Source: Embiotoca jacksoni
Lineage: Eukaryota; Chordata; Actinopteri; Embiotocidae
Assembly: GCA_022577435.1 (NCBI GenBank)
Contig: JAKOON010000011.1
Location: 1,189,001 to 1,253,000, forward strand
Direction: 5' to 3'
DNA: 64,000 nucleotides
The notes below the pieces were generated by a model. That model was not told where the DNA came from. It saw only the letters and a program-made list of their open reading frames with translations, and did not search any database. A program made the position numbers and the translations under genes. Below, piece by piece: positions 28,801-40,679 of this stretch (positions are counted from its first letter, which is position 1; the number at the start of each line of letters is the position of its first letter).

Positions 28801-29160
28801 CGCGCCGCTTGCTGGCACACGGCCCGCGTCGATCTCTGGCCGCCCATCTGGACCGTGTGTTGTCTGCGTGGGTTTGTGACGAGCCCATGACGGCTGTGCA
28901 CGGAGGGATACGTGTGTGCACGGAGGGATACGTGTGTGCACGGAGGGATACGTGTGTGCACGGAGGGATACGTGTGTGCGTGTTGCATGTTTTTTCCCGA
29001 CACACCTGCTCCACATGCAGGCGGAGCGCGGCCCGTTAGCTCCACTCGACACATCGTGTTGTACTGTTAGCCAGCGTGGCGTGGCTAATCCGGAGCATTC
29101 GGGGTTAGCCGGAGGCTACGGCGCCGCTGTCGTTCCACTCCGTGTGAACGGGATGAGAAT
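28801..29160. promoter_or_regulatory. CpG cluster (CpG-island-like)
   Basis: By hand count about 39 CpG dinucleotides in 360 bp, against very few per 360 bp in the surrounding DNA. Eight of them come from the 20 bp minisatellite inside it. In a fish genome, a sharp non-repetitive CpG cluster often marks an unmethylated regulatory region or promoter; that step is inference. No TATA box or Inr was clear. An open frame of 117 residues starts just downstream on the + strand (29190). Confidence 0.45.
28901..28980. repeat. 20 bp minisatellite, four perfect copies
   Basis: The unit CGGAGGGATACGTGTGTGCA is repeated at 28901, 28921, 28941 and 28961; only the last base of copy four differs (G for A). 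Near-complete identity suggests recent expansion. Because 20 is not a multiple of 3, the repeat reads in all frames and makes the short repeated peptides of the overlapping open frames. Confidence 0.97.
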
Positions 29161-30885
29161 GTGGCACAGATGTTTGCCGTGTCGGATACATGTCACCATA
29201 TCGGAGAATAATGATTTTGTTTGACATGCTATTGTTGATACACTGTCCATTTGTTCTGTGCCGTGGTGCTGGCAGGGTTATATTTCATAGCGTGCAAAAG
29301 AAACGCCTGCTCGCTCAATGTCAAGGTTCTCACGTACGCACATACGACGACTCAGCGAACGAGCAAAGGAGAACAACGTTCCCACTAAAGTTACCATCAG
29401 TTAACAGTCAAACAAATCAAACAGGATTTGCTGTCGTTACGATCTCCAAAAACGAACACAATCGTTATAAAAAAAATGTAGGTGCAGGATTATTTATGGC
29501 TGCAAGCATCGCTGCTTCTGTGGATGATTTGATCTTTGGTTGAGTTTCATGTGTTTAACTTCTCGTGCATATCATGATTTCCTTGTTAGTTTCTAAACCT
29601 CTACAGTTGTTCAAACCGCTGCGCACACACTGAGTCAGCATGACGACAACTTCCTATTTTTTTTTCTTCAAATTCAGCATTTTTTGTTGTGTTTTTTTGA
29701 AATGGAAGATTGATGTTCAAACTTTACTGTAATCAGCTTATATGTACTTAATAGTGATCTTTGATAATAGTGATGTTATAATTATTTCTAATTATGTGTC
29801 AGAATTAGGTGGTAGTGTTTGAGGGGAAAAGGATTAGCTGCAAATAGTTGACCAGCTGAAATAATGAACCGCTGCTCATCTAAAAAAAAAATATAAAAAC
29901 TATGAAGAATCATGATCCTGTGGCTATTTGGGTCAATTCCTCACGCCTGCAGTTTAATCAGACGTAGCAGGGTAAGGATTATGTCTATAATGGACAGTAA
30001 AATTTAAGCCCCTCTTCATTTCAGCTGAGACAAAATGAAGATTATTCTGTTTGCCTTCATCCATTATACCCCATGACTTAAGGGCAACACACACCGGCAG
30101 CGTCAAACATGAATCACAGCACCAGAGCCTGGTGTTTTTAAGCCCACTCACCATCAGGTGTCATCGTGGGCTGACATGCGACAATGTCACCCTGACACAA
30201 GGCGGTGATCTGGAAAAACAACAATTTGATCACATTTGGCATGTTCTTGACTACTTCTTCTGTCTGCAGTGCACATTCGCTGTGTGCTGGAGGGCGTCAA
30301 ATGACACGGTTGGTGTGTGTTGCCCTTTAGGTACTGGCATGCTTTTAAAGTCTTTTAGGAACTGTAGTTGTTGAATGCTGACAAAATCCATGTTTTGGTT
30401 GTTTTCTTGCTTTGAATGAAAAATAAAAAAAATTCCTGGGGAAAAGTGTTAACTTGGTTTCTACCAAGAGACGTGTTTTAAGAGCTGGTCAGAAAACCTC
30501 ACAAACATGTTTCATTTTTTCAGAAATAAAAATGCCTTTACAATTGTTTTATTTGAGATGTTAGCCAGGGAAGTGGTGGGAAGGTGTTATAGTCAGTTAG
30601 GAGGTACATTTTGTTTAGAGTCTTGATCAAGGACGCTGACACATGCATACCGACCTTTGCAGAAATCAAACCACATGACATTGAAGACAGCAATCAGGCC
30701 ATCCCAACACTCCTTACATAAGCCTCCAACCTGCAGCTCTCACAGCTCTCCAAGAATAAAACGTACAAACAACTTAAGCAGGAAGACAATGAAGCCATAA
30801 CTCTTCCTCCCTGAAAGGATGGTTATTATGACAGCGGGCCCATTAGCTAAATGGAGAAAGAGCATGTGCAGCATGTAGCTCTGGC
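29161..30885. other. Unannotated DNA with one 117-residue open frame
   Basis: The + frame at 29190-29543 starts with ATG and has a hydrophobic N-terminal stretch (about residues 7-23) that looks like a signal peptide, then a polar, basic body without any motif I know. Open stretches this long are expected about twenty times by chance in six frames of a window this size (my rough estimate from stop frequency). I do not call it a gene. The rest is AT-rich. Confidence 0.5.
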
Positions 30886-31250
30886 TATATAAATCGGCAT
30901 CCCTCGCCCTGACCTCCAGCAGTCACTCGGAGGAGGAGGAGGAGTCAACCTGGGATAATTCCAGACACCCCATGATGGCGCTCCTTGGGTCGGGTCACCG
31001 TAAATCTCACGCTGATCAAGACCAAGTGACACCCGGGGACGTCCCTTTTCTCCACGGCAACACAGTGTCAGCGGTCACGAGGGACGTCAAGGACTTTGCC
31101 GTAACTAAAATGTGCTTAGCTGGGCAGCTGGTGGTCGGGACGCGACCGGAGTCACGTGTCCGCACTTTAAGTTTTTCCAGTCAGGATATTTATGTGTGTC
31201 TCTGCAGGCCTTCAGCACAGAGAGAGAAAGGAATTAACTGTGGCCAATAG
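30886..31250 (+). promoter_or_regulatory. TATA-box-like motif upstream of a 92-codon open frame, weak
   Basis: TATATAAAT lies at 30886-30894. About 80 bp downstream two ATG codons in tandem (30972, 30975) open a frame to a TAG at 31248-31250; the second ATG has A at -3 and G at +4, a favourable context. The protein (92 or 91 residues) matches no family I know and has no signal peptide or membrane segment. No AATAAA was seen close downstream. It may be chance. Confidence 0.2.
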
Positions 31251-32818
31251 CCCTGTTAGCTAATGAGTCACACGTGCATCGAGGTTACAGAATGACTTCC
31301 CCTGCGTGCTTTAAAGCAGATGAGGGCTGGAACCGCACGGTCGCGCAGCAAAAAAAAAAAAACAGACCTAATTTAAGGTCTTCTCCTGTGGTGGAGAAGT
31401 GTTGAGCGAAAATAACGGTCTTGAATCAAACGCTTCAGCAGGCTTCACCCAGCTCTGGGAAACTACACCTCAAAAATCCTCAAATAACGGCAATGAGCTT
31501 CATACCAACGACACGAGCCGGGCGTTAACAGACAACATATCCCGGCAGAGTGGTGACGAGAGCTGATGTGATCCGTTTCTGTCAGAAAGGTGTGAATTTA
31601 AAGGGCTTCAGAGAGCGAGAGGCAGCAGATGCTCTGATGTGTTTATTATAATCAGCTCGGACTCGTTTTAGCTTTATTTATGAGATTTTTGGCAAAAATC
31701 CTTTATTTGCTTCATGAGCAGAGTTGTAATTATTCACCATTAAGGATTTTATATAAACTCACTAAAACATCATTCAACTCACAATGTGATCCATGCTGCC
31801 TTTCATATTTTTGTGTTTACCAGGTTCTCAGGAGCGGCCCCATTATGTTGTATTCACGACCTCAAAATGTTCTAAAAGTTCTGACTTCACAAGTTTTTGC
31901 TAACATTTTTTTAAATGTTGAAGGCCTTGGAGGTTTATATACTGAAGTTAATATATTGTAATTTTAGTTGTAAAAATGTTGTAATTTAATTTAAAGTCTG
32001 CGGACAATGTTGATGTTCCCAACGGCACATATTTTTCCTGTCATTATACCTTCGTATTTTGTATTTAAAATGTGCGTGTACAGCATAGTTTATAGTTGTG
32101 TGTGTGTCACAGATACAAGTTGAACAAGGAAAAAACAATTATGTCAAACATACCAATGAATGCAATATTGACTGTTTGAAATGAATGGGTTTGGTATTAC
32201 ACACTCAAATCAGCACATCGAGATGAGTCAGTACTTTTCACACACCCATTAATCATGTTCCTCATCCTCTTGATTGACTCCAACATTTCAGGTTGCCGGT
32301 GCAAAGCAGCTTGTCATGAGGTGGAATGTGAAATGAAGGCATATTAAATCCGCCTCAATGCATCATGTCTACACGGGAGTGGCGTGAGCAGCATGTTAGT
32401 GTTGAGTGTGTGTCTTCACAGGGTGCGTTCAGGCACAGTATTGAGCTGCGGGGTCACCTGTGTTTTGGCAGCGCTCGGAGCCCAACACACAATAACTGCA
32501 GTTACGCACATATTCAAGTAAAAGAGATATGGCTTCAGATGGAAATTTCAAAGTGGGCCAACTCTCACCACATTTGCACTACAGTACTACTGACCTGTTC
32601 AGGTCCACATGACTAAACCAGCACAAAAATCTATCACCGCGGCAGGCTCTCCTCTGTGAGTGACCGTGGGTCAATGCTGGGACCATCCCACCAGAGCTGC
32701 ATCGATATCAGCTGTCTGGACGCGTCACCACACACTGGCAGGAATCCTGTCCTTTCGAAGAGTGTCACTGACGGATGTATTGAACTGTTTGGGAGCGTTT
32801 CCCCGGATCTGCTTTGTT

Positions 32819-32822
<4 letters not shown>
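31251..32822. other. Unannotated DNA
   Basis: Balanced composition to about 31650, then AT-rich. No gene recognised. Confidence 0.55.

Positions 32823-32900
<78 letters not shown>
32823..32900. repeat. (GT)39 microsatellite
   Basis: 78 bp of uninterrupted GT; the only long GT-oriented tract on the + strand. Confidence 0.98.
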
Positions 32901-32904
<4 letters not shown>

Positions 32905-34343
32905 CATTTGTGTATTGACGATCTCAAGAGCAGAAAGGGAGGATGGGATGTAGGAGGAGGAAGAGACGCAGTGATAAGGTCAGGCCCCATTACATCTCTG
33001 TGCTGATAAAGCAGGACACACTCACACACACACTCAGCCAGCCATACCACAACATCAAAGACTGATAACACACCTCAGTGTTATCTTCCTGTGGCTTTGT
33101 CTCTCTGTACAACACCACATACACTCTTTTACTTTTCTCTTCTTCTCAGTGGAGCGGGGCAGTCTGGGGTTTCAGTAGGGTGAATCCAGCTTTAAGTGTT
33201 TACGGGCGATCGAATACGCGCGTCATTCTGATGAAACGTTTTGCTCAAAAACAAGATCAATCGACATGAAAAACAAGTTAATTTATCAACTGAAAAAGCA
33301 GAATTATACCAAGGTCAGCACAAAAATAAGATAGCTGTTCCATCCAAGCAACTATTCATTTTTGTTATGCAAATCAACTCTTAAATGTACCCCAAGATAA
33401 ACACTAAAGAAAATACCAAGAACATTACAGTCAGACTGTTCCGTGGTGGAAACCCAGCAAATGAAACACCGAAAAGGTAAACTAAACATTCTTGGGTATT
33501 CTTACAAAAGCGAAATCCAGACAATCATCTTATCCCTCATCCACTACAAAGCCCATTCAGCCAGCTCTTTCATCTGCGCAAACAGGGCAGGGGGGAACAG
33601 AAAACATTTTGATTAAGTCAAAGTTAATCTTCCAACAGTTTGAACTCGCCGAGCTTTGTTTCGAAGGGAGCCGTCGGAAAGTCTCACAAAAACAAAAAAT
33701 GTGTTGTTATGGTGTCCCTCGGGGTTGGAAAATTTATTTTGATGCAGTTGCATATCAAAGGCTCATATTTCTCTTTTCTTTTCAAGTTTTTATTTTCCTT
33801 AACACACATTTCTTGCACTTAAGAGGCTTTTCAAAATTCAACTCAATGATAGATGATAATATAAAATGACATTATAAATTTAGTCTTAACCATACACTGT
33901 AGAAACCTGCATTTTTATCTACACATTTAAAATTAAACATACTATTGTTAAACAACTAAATTCCTGAGACTACGTAGCAAGGATTTTTTGTGTTTTTGCA
34001 GGTTACATGTACAGAATATGTATCTTCAGTCTTGTGTTCAGTTGTCATCACATCTCTGCAACAACAAGACAGCAAATTCCTCCTAACGTAACTTATATTT
34101 CCTTGTGAATGTCAAGTTTAGAACCACGAAAGAAAAAAAAAAAAGAATCATGAAATCTGTGCACTTATCACTATTGACACAGAAGAGATTATCTTTTAAC
34201 CTGCCTAGAAGAAAAAAGTAGAAATAATCAGTGAGAGACACATTTAAATGCCACTGTTATCTGAGTAACTCAAGCGTTTTCTCATATAAAAGTTGAGAGA
34301 GACCTTCAGTTACCTTTGGGAAACCAGACCCTGAGCTGCATGA
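32901..34343. other. Unannotated DNA
   Basis: AT-rich from about 33200 with an A run at 34133-34144. No gene recognised. Confidence 0.55.
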
Positions 34344-34560
34344 TATAAAAAGGCCCTAAACCCGTTGATGAGGGCATAAAGTTAGTTATTAAAGTGCATA
34401 AAGTAAACAGTCAGGCTGAACTCGACTCCCTCGCCCTGGGCTGGCACACTGGGCAGCAGCGCCACCCGATCCTGGAGCCGCGGGGCCTCGCCGCCGTAAA
34501 TCAAGAGGCATCCGAGACGCTGAGCTCGCGAATGAGACGAAGACGAGACCACAACCAGAC
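34344..34560 (+). promoter_or_regulatory. TATA-like motif and short CpG cluster, weak
   Basis: TATAAAAAG at 34344-34352 is followed, 100 bp on, by a local CpG cluster (about 13 CpGs in 34441-34560, hand count). An open frame over it on the + strand (34394-34588) starts with GTG, not ATG, and is not recognised. A promoter is possible, but the only evidence is motif and composition. Confidence 0.2.
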
Positions 34561-34611
34561 AGACAGGAACGCTGATGTGTGTCACTGATAACACACACTC
34601 ATACAGAGGAG

Positions 34612-34638
34612 ACACATGCACACACGTGCACACATGCG

Positions 34639-34723
<85 letters not shown>
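34612..34723. repeat. CA/CG alternating tract with (CA)37
   Basis: 112 bp of strictly alternating purine and pyrimidine: ACACATGCAC.. start, a CGCGCGCG block at 34641-34648, then CA repeats to 34723. CG plus CA alternation is the classic Z-DNA-prone sequence. Confidence 0.97.
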
Positions 34724-34725
<2 letters not shown>

Positions 34726-34900
34726 CATTTCCCACTCGGCTCACAATGGAGCCCCACACAGCAGCCGAACAAGAGGAGATCACAGGACAACTGACATAGT
34801 TGTGTACACACTAATTAGGCACACTGGAACAGCCACAATGGGCTTTTTCATGGCCTGCATACACAAATCATACACACTCTTTCTCTTGCTCTCTCTCTCA

Positions 34901-34901
<1 letters not shown>

Positions 34902-34980
<79 letters not shown>
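34902..34980. repeat. (CA)39 microsatellite
   Basis: 79 bp of uninterrupted CA preceded by a CT-rich stretch (34876-34899). It lies only 178 bp from the preceding CA tract. Confidence 0.98.
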
Positions 34981-34982
<2 letters not shown>

Positions 34983-37171
34983 ATGGGTATCAGGATTGGG
35001 ATCTCTGCCATGTTTGCTATGATACCCTCTTTGATCTGGGGTGAGAAGTTCCCTGCCCCTGATAATAAAAAAAAGAAAGGAGACAGCCGGGTTTTTTTGA
35101 GAGGGTGGCAGCGTTTGTTGGGAGTGTTTGACAGTCGCAGTGTGAATGGAGGATGCTGTGTTTTGTTCCGGCTCCGTATGAACAGACGTTTTGTTTGCCA
35201 GATGACATTTAGACAATGGCTGCAGGACGGGTGTGTGTTGGTGGAGGCGGGTGGGGGGGGGGGGCATTGTGTGAGTGACGTCCGAAGCTTTTTGTGGACT
35301 CCTGAAGAACAGAGGGTCAGCGGGTCGAGACCAGCTGACCTCTGCTGACATCGAGGCACAAAATAACAGGAACCAATAATGCCTTGATGTTACTTTTCCA
35401 CTTAATGCTTTGTTATTTGACATCAGCATCATGTTGCCATCAATCATATTTCCTGCTGCCACTGCTGCTCTTACCCTCGAAAGCCTCCCTACTTATGTGC
35501 ATCATTTGATTTAAGAGAGCTTAGTCTTCCTGTACAGCCGACTGTTTCTCTACTAGAAGTCTTTCTGAGGTAAATGGCTCAAATACAAAGAAGGGTTGAT
35601 ACATTTTGAAAACTGATCCAGTTTACAGAGAATTGTTACAGAATTTGCTGTTAAATATCCAGTTGGGGACATTGTTTGTTTAAAGACCTTTTTATTTTAT
35701 TTTACAACTTTAAATTTGACAAAGCAGGATGCTTCAGAAGCCATCAGTTGCACAAAAGGAGGTCCATTCAATTAAAGCACTTTTGTGTTTTGGAAGTTGT
35801 GGTTGAATTTGGTATAATCTTATTTAAAGGAATAATTCAATATTTTGCAACTTACTTGTCATCCTTTTAATGTAGAGAGCGAAATAAAAAGATCAGACAG
35901 ACTTTTATGTCTGTATGGTTAATATTATGTGAAGGGTCTTGTCACTACCGTGAGGTTGCCAGGCAACCAGCGCAGCCTCGAGGAAATCACGGCACCCAAC
36001 CAAGAAATAGCTCAGCACATAACCCTGCATTAAAGCAAAAGGCTGTTGTTTTCATTATTTGTTTTTGGACATATGAAATAAACATGATATCAGATATTAA
36101 TTAGAGCACTTCAGAGACTTTGCTGAAGAAGCCAGGCTAGTTGTTACTTCTTTTTACCAGTTTTTATGATAAGCTAAGTTAACAAGCTGCAGGAAGTTAA
36201 TTTAATTTATATTTAAAATGCAGAAATGAAAGTGTCACACAGCAAGAAAGCAAATTAGGGTTTCCTCCAAGATGTTTCCTGTCCTTTAATTCTTTGTGTT
36301 TTTTTTACATTACACATTTTGATGTTGTAGTGTATCCCCAATTCTTCAAAACATAAAAACAATGTTGGTCCACCTTTTATTTTTTTACAGCTAATTTCTG
36401 TCTTCTTTTCTCTCAAAATGCTTATTGTGGTTATGATGATCATTGGTTAGTAGTTGGTTAGTATGACCTCCTAAACTGGGATGAAACCAATATTTTCCCC
36501 CCCTATGTGCGATAAGGCAAAGCGTGCAAAATCAAAAATCGAACGTGTGCCTGAGTTAATATTCAGGTCTACTTCTGACATCTTGCTGTGAAGAACTTCT
36601 TGGGATTCAAAGATGATATGGCTGCGAAGAAGAACACACTTTGCCAGTGTACTTTTATCACAGTTGCAGCACTGCAGGGAGACGTCACAAAATTCACACT
36701 ACACAACGGCTTGAAACATCACCACAAAAGCGAGAACAAAAGTGTCAGAAAAAATCTTCGATCCCGAACAGAGGACAGGTATCACTGCATTATCAAACCT
36801 GACAAACTCACAGTCCTAAGAATAGGACAGAAGAAAAGAAATTCTCAAAATTAAAAATTGTGGGAAACAAATCGTTATCTGAAAATAGGGTTTCTCATTT
36901 TAACCAGCATCATAAAAACACTAGCAGGTGCAATCACCCACATTCACCAAACCAATGACAGTCCACACATCATCCACTCACACTGAAGAGTCTAACGCTT
37001 GTGTGTGCACACAGGAGTGTCTCCGGCTGTGTGTGTTGAGTGACTTCCTGCCGGCTGTTTGTCCTCTTATCTCCGAGCCAGAGGCTGATCACCGTGATAA
37101 ATAAACACACAAGAGGTCATTACACACACGTGTGGAAACATGCAGGTAACTGCAATCAGATCAGTTTTGGT
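34981..37171. other. Unannotated DNA
   Basis: Has a 12 G run at 35253-35264. 35480-36580 is AT-rich. Open frames are short or extend out of the CA tract. No gene recognised. Confidence 0.55.
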
Positions 37172-37428
37172 ATGTCTCGGCTATTCGCCACAGGTGGGGA
37201 CTCAGGTAGGACCGGCGCTGATATCAACAAACGCACTTCAGAGCCGGAGTCGTCCAGCACGCACGGAGCCAGAGGCCGAGCAGCATGGGTGAGGAGGCAG
37301 CAGACGAGAGATTAGGCCGCGACTCGGTGCACATGGCGGGACCTCGGACTCTCTCTGCTGAGAGCGGCTCAGAGTCGCCGAAGAAACTGTTGACACAGTT
37401 TGAGACGGAGATGAAGATGAATATCTGA
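37172..37428 (+). other. CpG-rich stretch with two overlapping 47-codon open frames
   Basis: About 20 CpGs in 37178-37408 (hand count). One frame runs from ATG 37172 to TAG 37313-37315. Another runs from ATG 37285 (GCAGC-ATG-G, a good Kozak match) to TGA 37426-37428, giving a 47-residue, charged, Ser/Glu-rich peptide; a second in-frame ATG (37333) also has a favourable context. Neither matches a family I know. GTGAGG at 37288 could act as a splice donor. It could be a 5' exon or a regulatory CpG patch. Low confidence. Confidence 0.2.
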
Positions 37429-37476
37429 GTGGATTCAATCTGCTCTGCTCCCTGCAGGTGGTGCTCTACCTGTGTG

Positions 37477-37531
37477 CCCCCGCCCCCGCCCCCACCCCTA
37501 CCCCCACCACCCACCCCCACCCCCTCCCTCC
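37477..37531 (-). repeat. C-rich/G-rich tract with G-quadruplex potential
   Basis: The + strand has eight or more runs of 3-5 C with 1-3 base spacers, so the minus strand carries many closely spaced G runs, fitting the G-quadruplex pattern several times over. Upstream on the + strand, CTGCTCCCTGCAG (ending 37457) looks like a splice acceptor. Confidence 0.85.
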
Positions 37532-38029
37532 AGTCACTACATGTAGAGGGAAACTTGTCAGGAGAAATCAAGTTAAAGATTCAGAGAAATAGTACCATTA
37601 GAAACAATAATAGCTCATCAGAACAGATTTCAATAACTGTGTGAGAGCTTTATACAACTACCTCTTTCACTTACATATGAACAACCGGTATGAGTGGCTT
37701 CCAGTCGAGACTGTTTGAAACATAACAACTCGTCAGGTAAACTAGTTATTTTCTAGCATCATGTGATGGATTTCCTTTACAAACAGATTGTTATATCAGG
37801 TTTAGGCATTGGGCTAATATTAAGGAGTGCGATTTATTCACTCCGATCACGTCTTTTCTTTCTTGATGCAGCAGGTTTGTTGGATCAGGCGTTAAAAAAA
37901 AAAATCAGCAATCTGTATTTTAATGAAACACCACACATGTAGTAGTTTGTGTTTTTTAAATGTGAAAATGTATTCGTAAATTGAACATTCCGGGGGTTTT
38001 GTACCGTTGGTGTCATGCATGGGTAGATT
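37532..38029. other. Unannotated AT-rich DNA
   Basis: Nothing recognised. Confidence 0.6.
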
Positions 38030-38066
38030 CATCAATAATGGAAACAGTTATTAGTTGTGGCCCTAC
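38030..38066 (+). repeat. End fragment of a common teleost repeat, weak
   Basis: 'ATCAATAATGGAAACAGTTA' followed by 'TTAGTTGTGGCCCTAC' resembles the terminus 'ataatgaaaataatcgttagttgcagccctac' of a widespread fish element. It is probably the same family as 24669-24776. Confidence 0.4.
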
Positions 38067-40618
38067 TTCAGAGTAAGTCAGATTTATTTTTATGTGATTA
38101 CAACTCTAGCAGTTTCTGTGCTCTGACTTCTCTCTTTATTCTTTTATTCTTACACCCTCTTTCCCTAATGGAGAAAAGTTAAACCCAGTCCATGAAGGGC
38201 AGAGGGAGGCCATCACACCACCCTAACTTAACTTGGCCTTTATCCCCCATGATTTAAACACCTCATCAAGCTGGCCTTACACCTCCCCCAGAAATAGCCA
38301 CTTTCCATAGATAGTAAATAAAACAAACAGTTGCGTTCCTGTCTGCCTCCACTGCGGCCCGCTGCGGACTATCAGCTGCTCCGCGGCAGCGGTTAAAGGG
38401 AATCACATGTTTGGCCTGACATGAGAAAGCTCTGTCAAATGAGGAGAAAGAAAGACATTGAGAAATAAGTGTGTGAATAAGTGAGAAGAGGAGTGACTGG
38501 TTTTACTGGTTGCCTTCCAGCCTGACTTTGACTTCCAGCTCCGTACGCTCTGACCAGCTCGGTGAGGTAAAGAGAAACAGATTTTTATGGGAGGTTTTAC
38601 TGTGTGTAAAATATTGGGTGATGATAAGGTTTTGTGCGGTTGCAAACCTGAGGAAAAAAACAGAAGAAAAGCGCCTCGGTTTCATTTTTGGGGTTCGTTT
38701 TCCCATCAATTTCACTCGAGTCTCTAAAAGGTCCATTAAGGCGAGTCGAGTAGAACAGCGACAGAGGGCAACCTGACATCCATCACCTCTGCCGCTTCAC
38801 AGCCTGGCAACACACCCCAAAGAAAGCCAATGAAAGAAAAGTTGGTGAAGTTGTGTGTGTTGGTGTGCGCACAAGCAAAGCGCCTTCTTTTGTGTACAAT
38901 CCTATCAATGTCACAAAGGTTACGCTCCCTCAAGATAACCCGCCGAGATCGCTGTGTGCTCCGGCTGATTTTTTTTCACTCCTCTCTTTTTGTGATTAGG
39001 TGTCAGCAGAATTTCCTTGGTGCGCAGACGACGGCTTTCATGTCGGGGGTTTCTCATGGTCTCATGGCCTATCAAGCCGACCATTCAAACACCATGCAAA
39101 GAGGTTGCAAAGCAAAGTACACAATGTCTGTTTGTAGTCTGGTCGCACAAACACAAATCCATATTTATCTAAGCACAACGACGTTCACTCCTGCACTTTC
39201 TGATTTCTGACAGCCATTTATTTTAGGTGCTATAAAGCTTGGACCATAATGGGATATAACAAGTGCAAACGTTTTTTTTTTTTTTTTTTTTACTTACAAT
39301 AGTCACTATCTTGGAAAAGTTTCATTAAAAGTCTGAGAAATTAGCTTGAATAGAGAAAACACTGATAAAATCATGATCCTGTTGCCTTTGAGCCCAAAGA
39401 CCTCGAGATCCTCTGATTGAAAACATAGCTACATGTTTTTTGGGGAGAGGAATGTAGCAGAAAAAACTTTGAGTCGGCACAGATGTGGCAGCACTGGCAG
39501 AATACTGTTTGGCAGAGAACACAGAGTCTCTGGAAATGAGATTTGTTCCTCAGCCACCACTTGGGTGGACTGTGGTTTGGTTGCTACTTTTCTTTTTTTA
39601 CATAAACTTGTCATTTAGTCTCGTAAACATCCAGAAAAGACCGATGGCTTTGCAGGACTCTTGATACTGGGTTCACTTATAATCACTGGTGTTGTTTAAG
39701 GAGCATTTCATTTACTTCTATATTTCAGCGTGTTGTGATGTTAAGAAAGTGACAGGCATTCTCCATCGAGATCAATCTGGGATTCTGCAGGGTTGTTTAC
39801 TGCTAATAAAATCAGAGCTCTTACAAATTAAATATAAAGTTCTCTCAATTTTGTGTTGAATTTTTTAATAATAAAATAAAAAAAGTTTAGACTTCTGTAA
39901 TTCTAGCAAATCCTTTAATAAAGATTTTTCTTAGAGTGCTATTAAATAGCACAAGCTGCAGGTTTATCAAAGATGATTAAAAAGGGCAATACAAATATTT
40001 AAATTCTCATCACCGTAGCCGTAGAAAGAAGAAATAGAAACACAAACTGTAAAAATTAGATCTCATATGTGCGCTGAAGGGCTTGAAGTTGAGATATGTA
40101 AGTAAAAATCACAGTCTATGCAGGTGACCCAAGTTTCTTCAAAATGAGTCTGTTTCTTTGTGAGATCTACTCAAAGATATTCTGGTCAGAAACGTAATTT
40201 GTCAGAAACCAAATTTGACCTGTATTAATGTATTACCATCTATATGACATATGGTAACATTTGCTTTACCCTTAATTCATTTATTGACTCAGCTTTAATT
40301 TTTTGCATTCTGGAAACCTCCTCAGCTCCACCCAAAAAAATACAATGTCATCATCTGCATAAAAGTAGAGCCTGACACATTGCATTGATTTTTGATATTT
40401 TACAATTCATTAGTAAAAAAAAAAAATTCTTAAATTGTTCTTATGTTCTGATTTTGGTACTGTAGGTCATATATTTAAGTTAACTGGATTTGTAGATGTT
40501 GGAGACTGTGACAATAGGTTTTTGAATGTTGATTCAATTCTACTTTCTAACAAAAAAAAAAAAAAAAAAGATTCAGAAAATGCTCTTAACTTCCCGGAGT
40601 TATATAATCATGCTTCAA

Positions 40619-40622
<4 letters not shown>
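38067..40622. other. Unannotated DNA
   Basis: Includes an 18-base T run at about 39273-39290. AT-rich after 39660. No gene recognised. Confidence 0.55.

Positions 40623-40672
<50 letters not shown>
40623..40672. repeat. (AT)25 microsatellite
   Basis: 50 bp of uninterrupted AT, 50 bp downstream of an A run at 40552-40569. The Ile/Tyr-rich frame tails are artefacts. Confidence 0.98.

Positions 40673-40679
<7 letters not shown>

Noticed and set aside
28753..29054. Minus-strand frames with a repeated Tyr-Pro-Ser-Val-His-Thr-type peptide
   Set aside because: The repeats are the 20 bp minisatellite read in shifting frames, and all frames show them.
34848..35462. 204-residue minus frame
   Set aside because: It runs into the (CA)39 tract; the non-repeat part is unrecognised and overlaps other frames.
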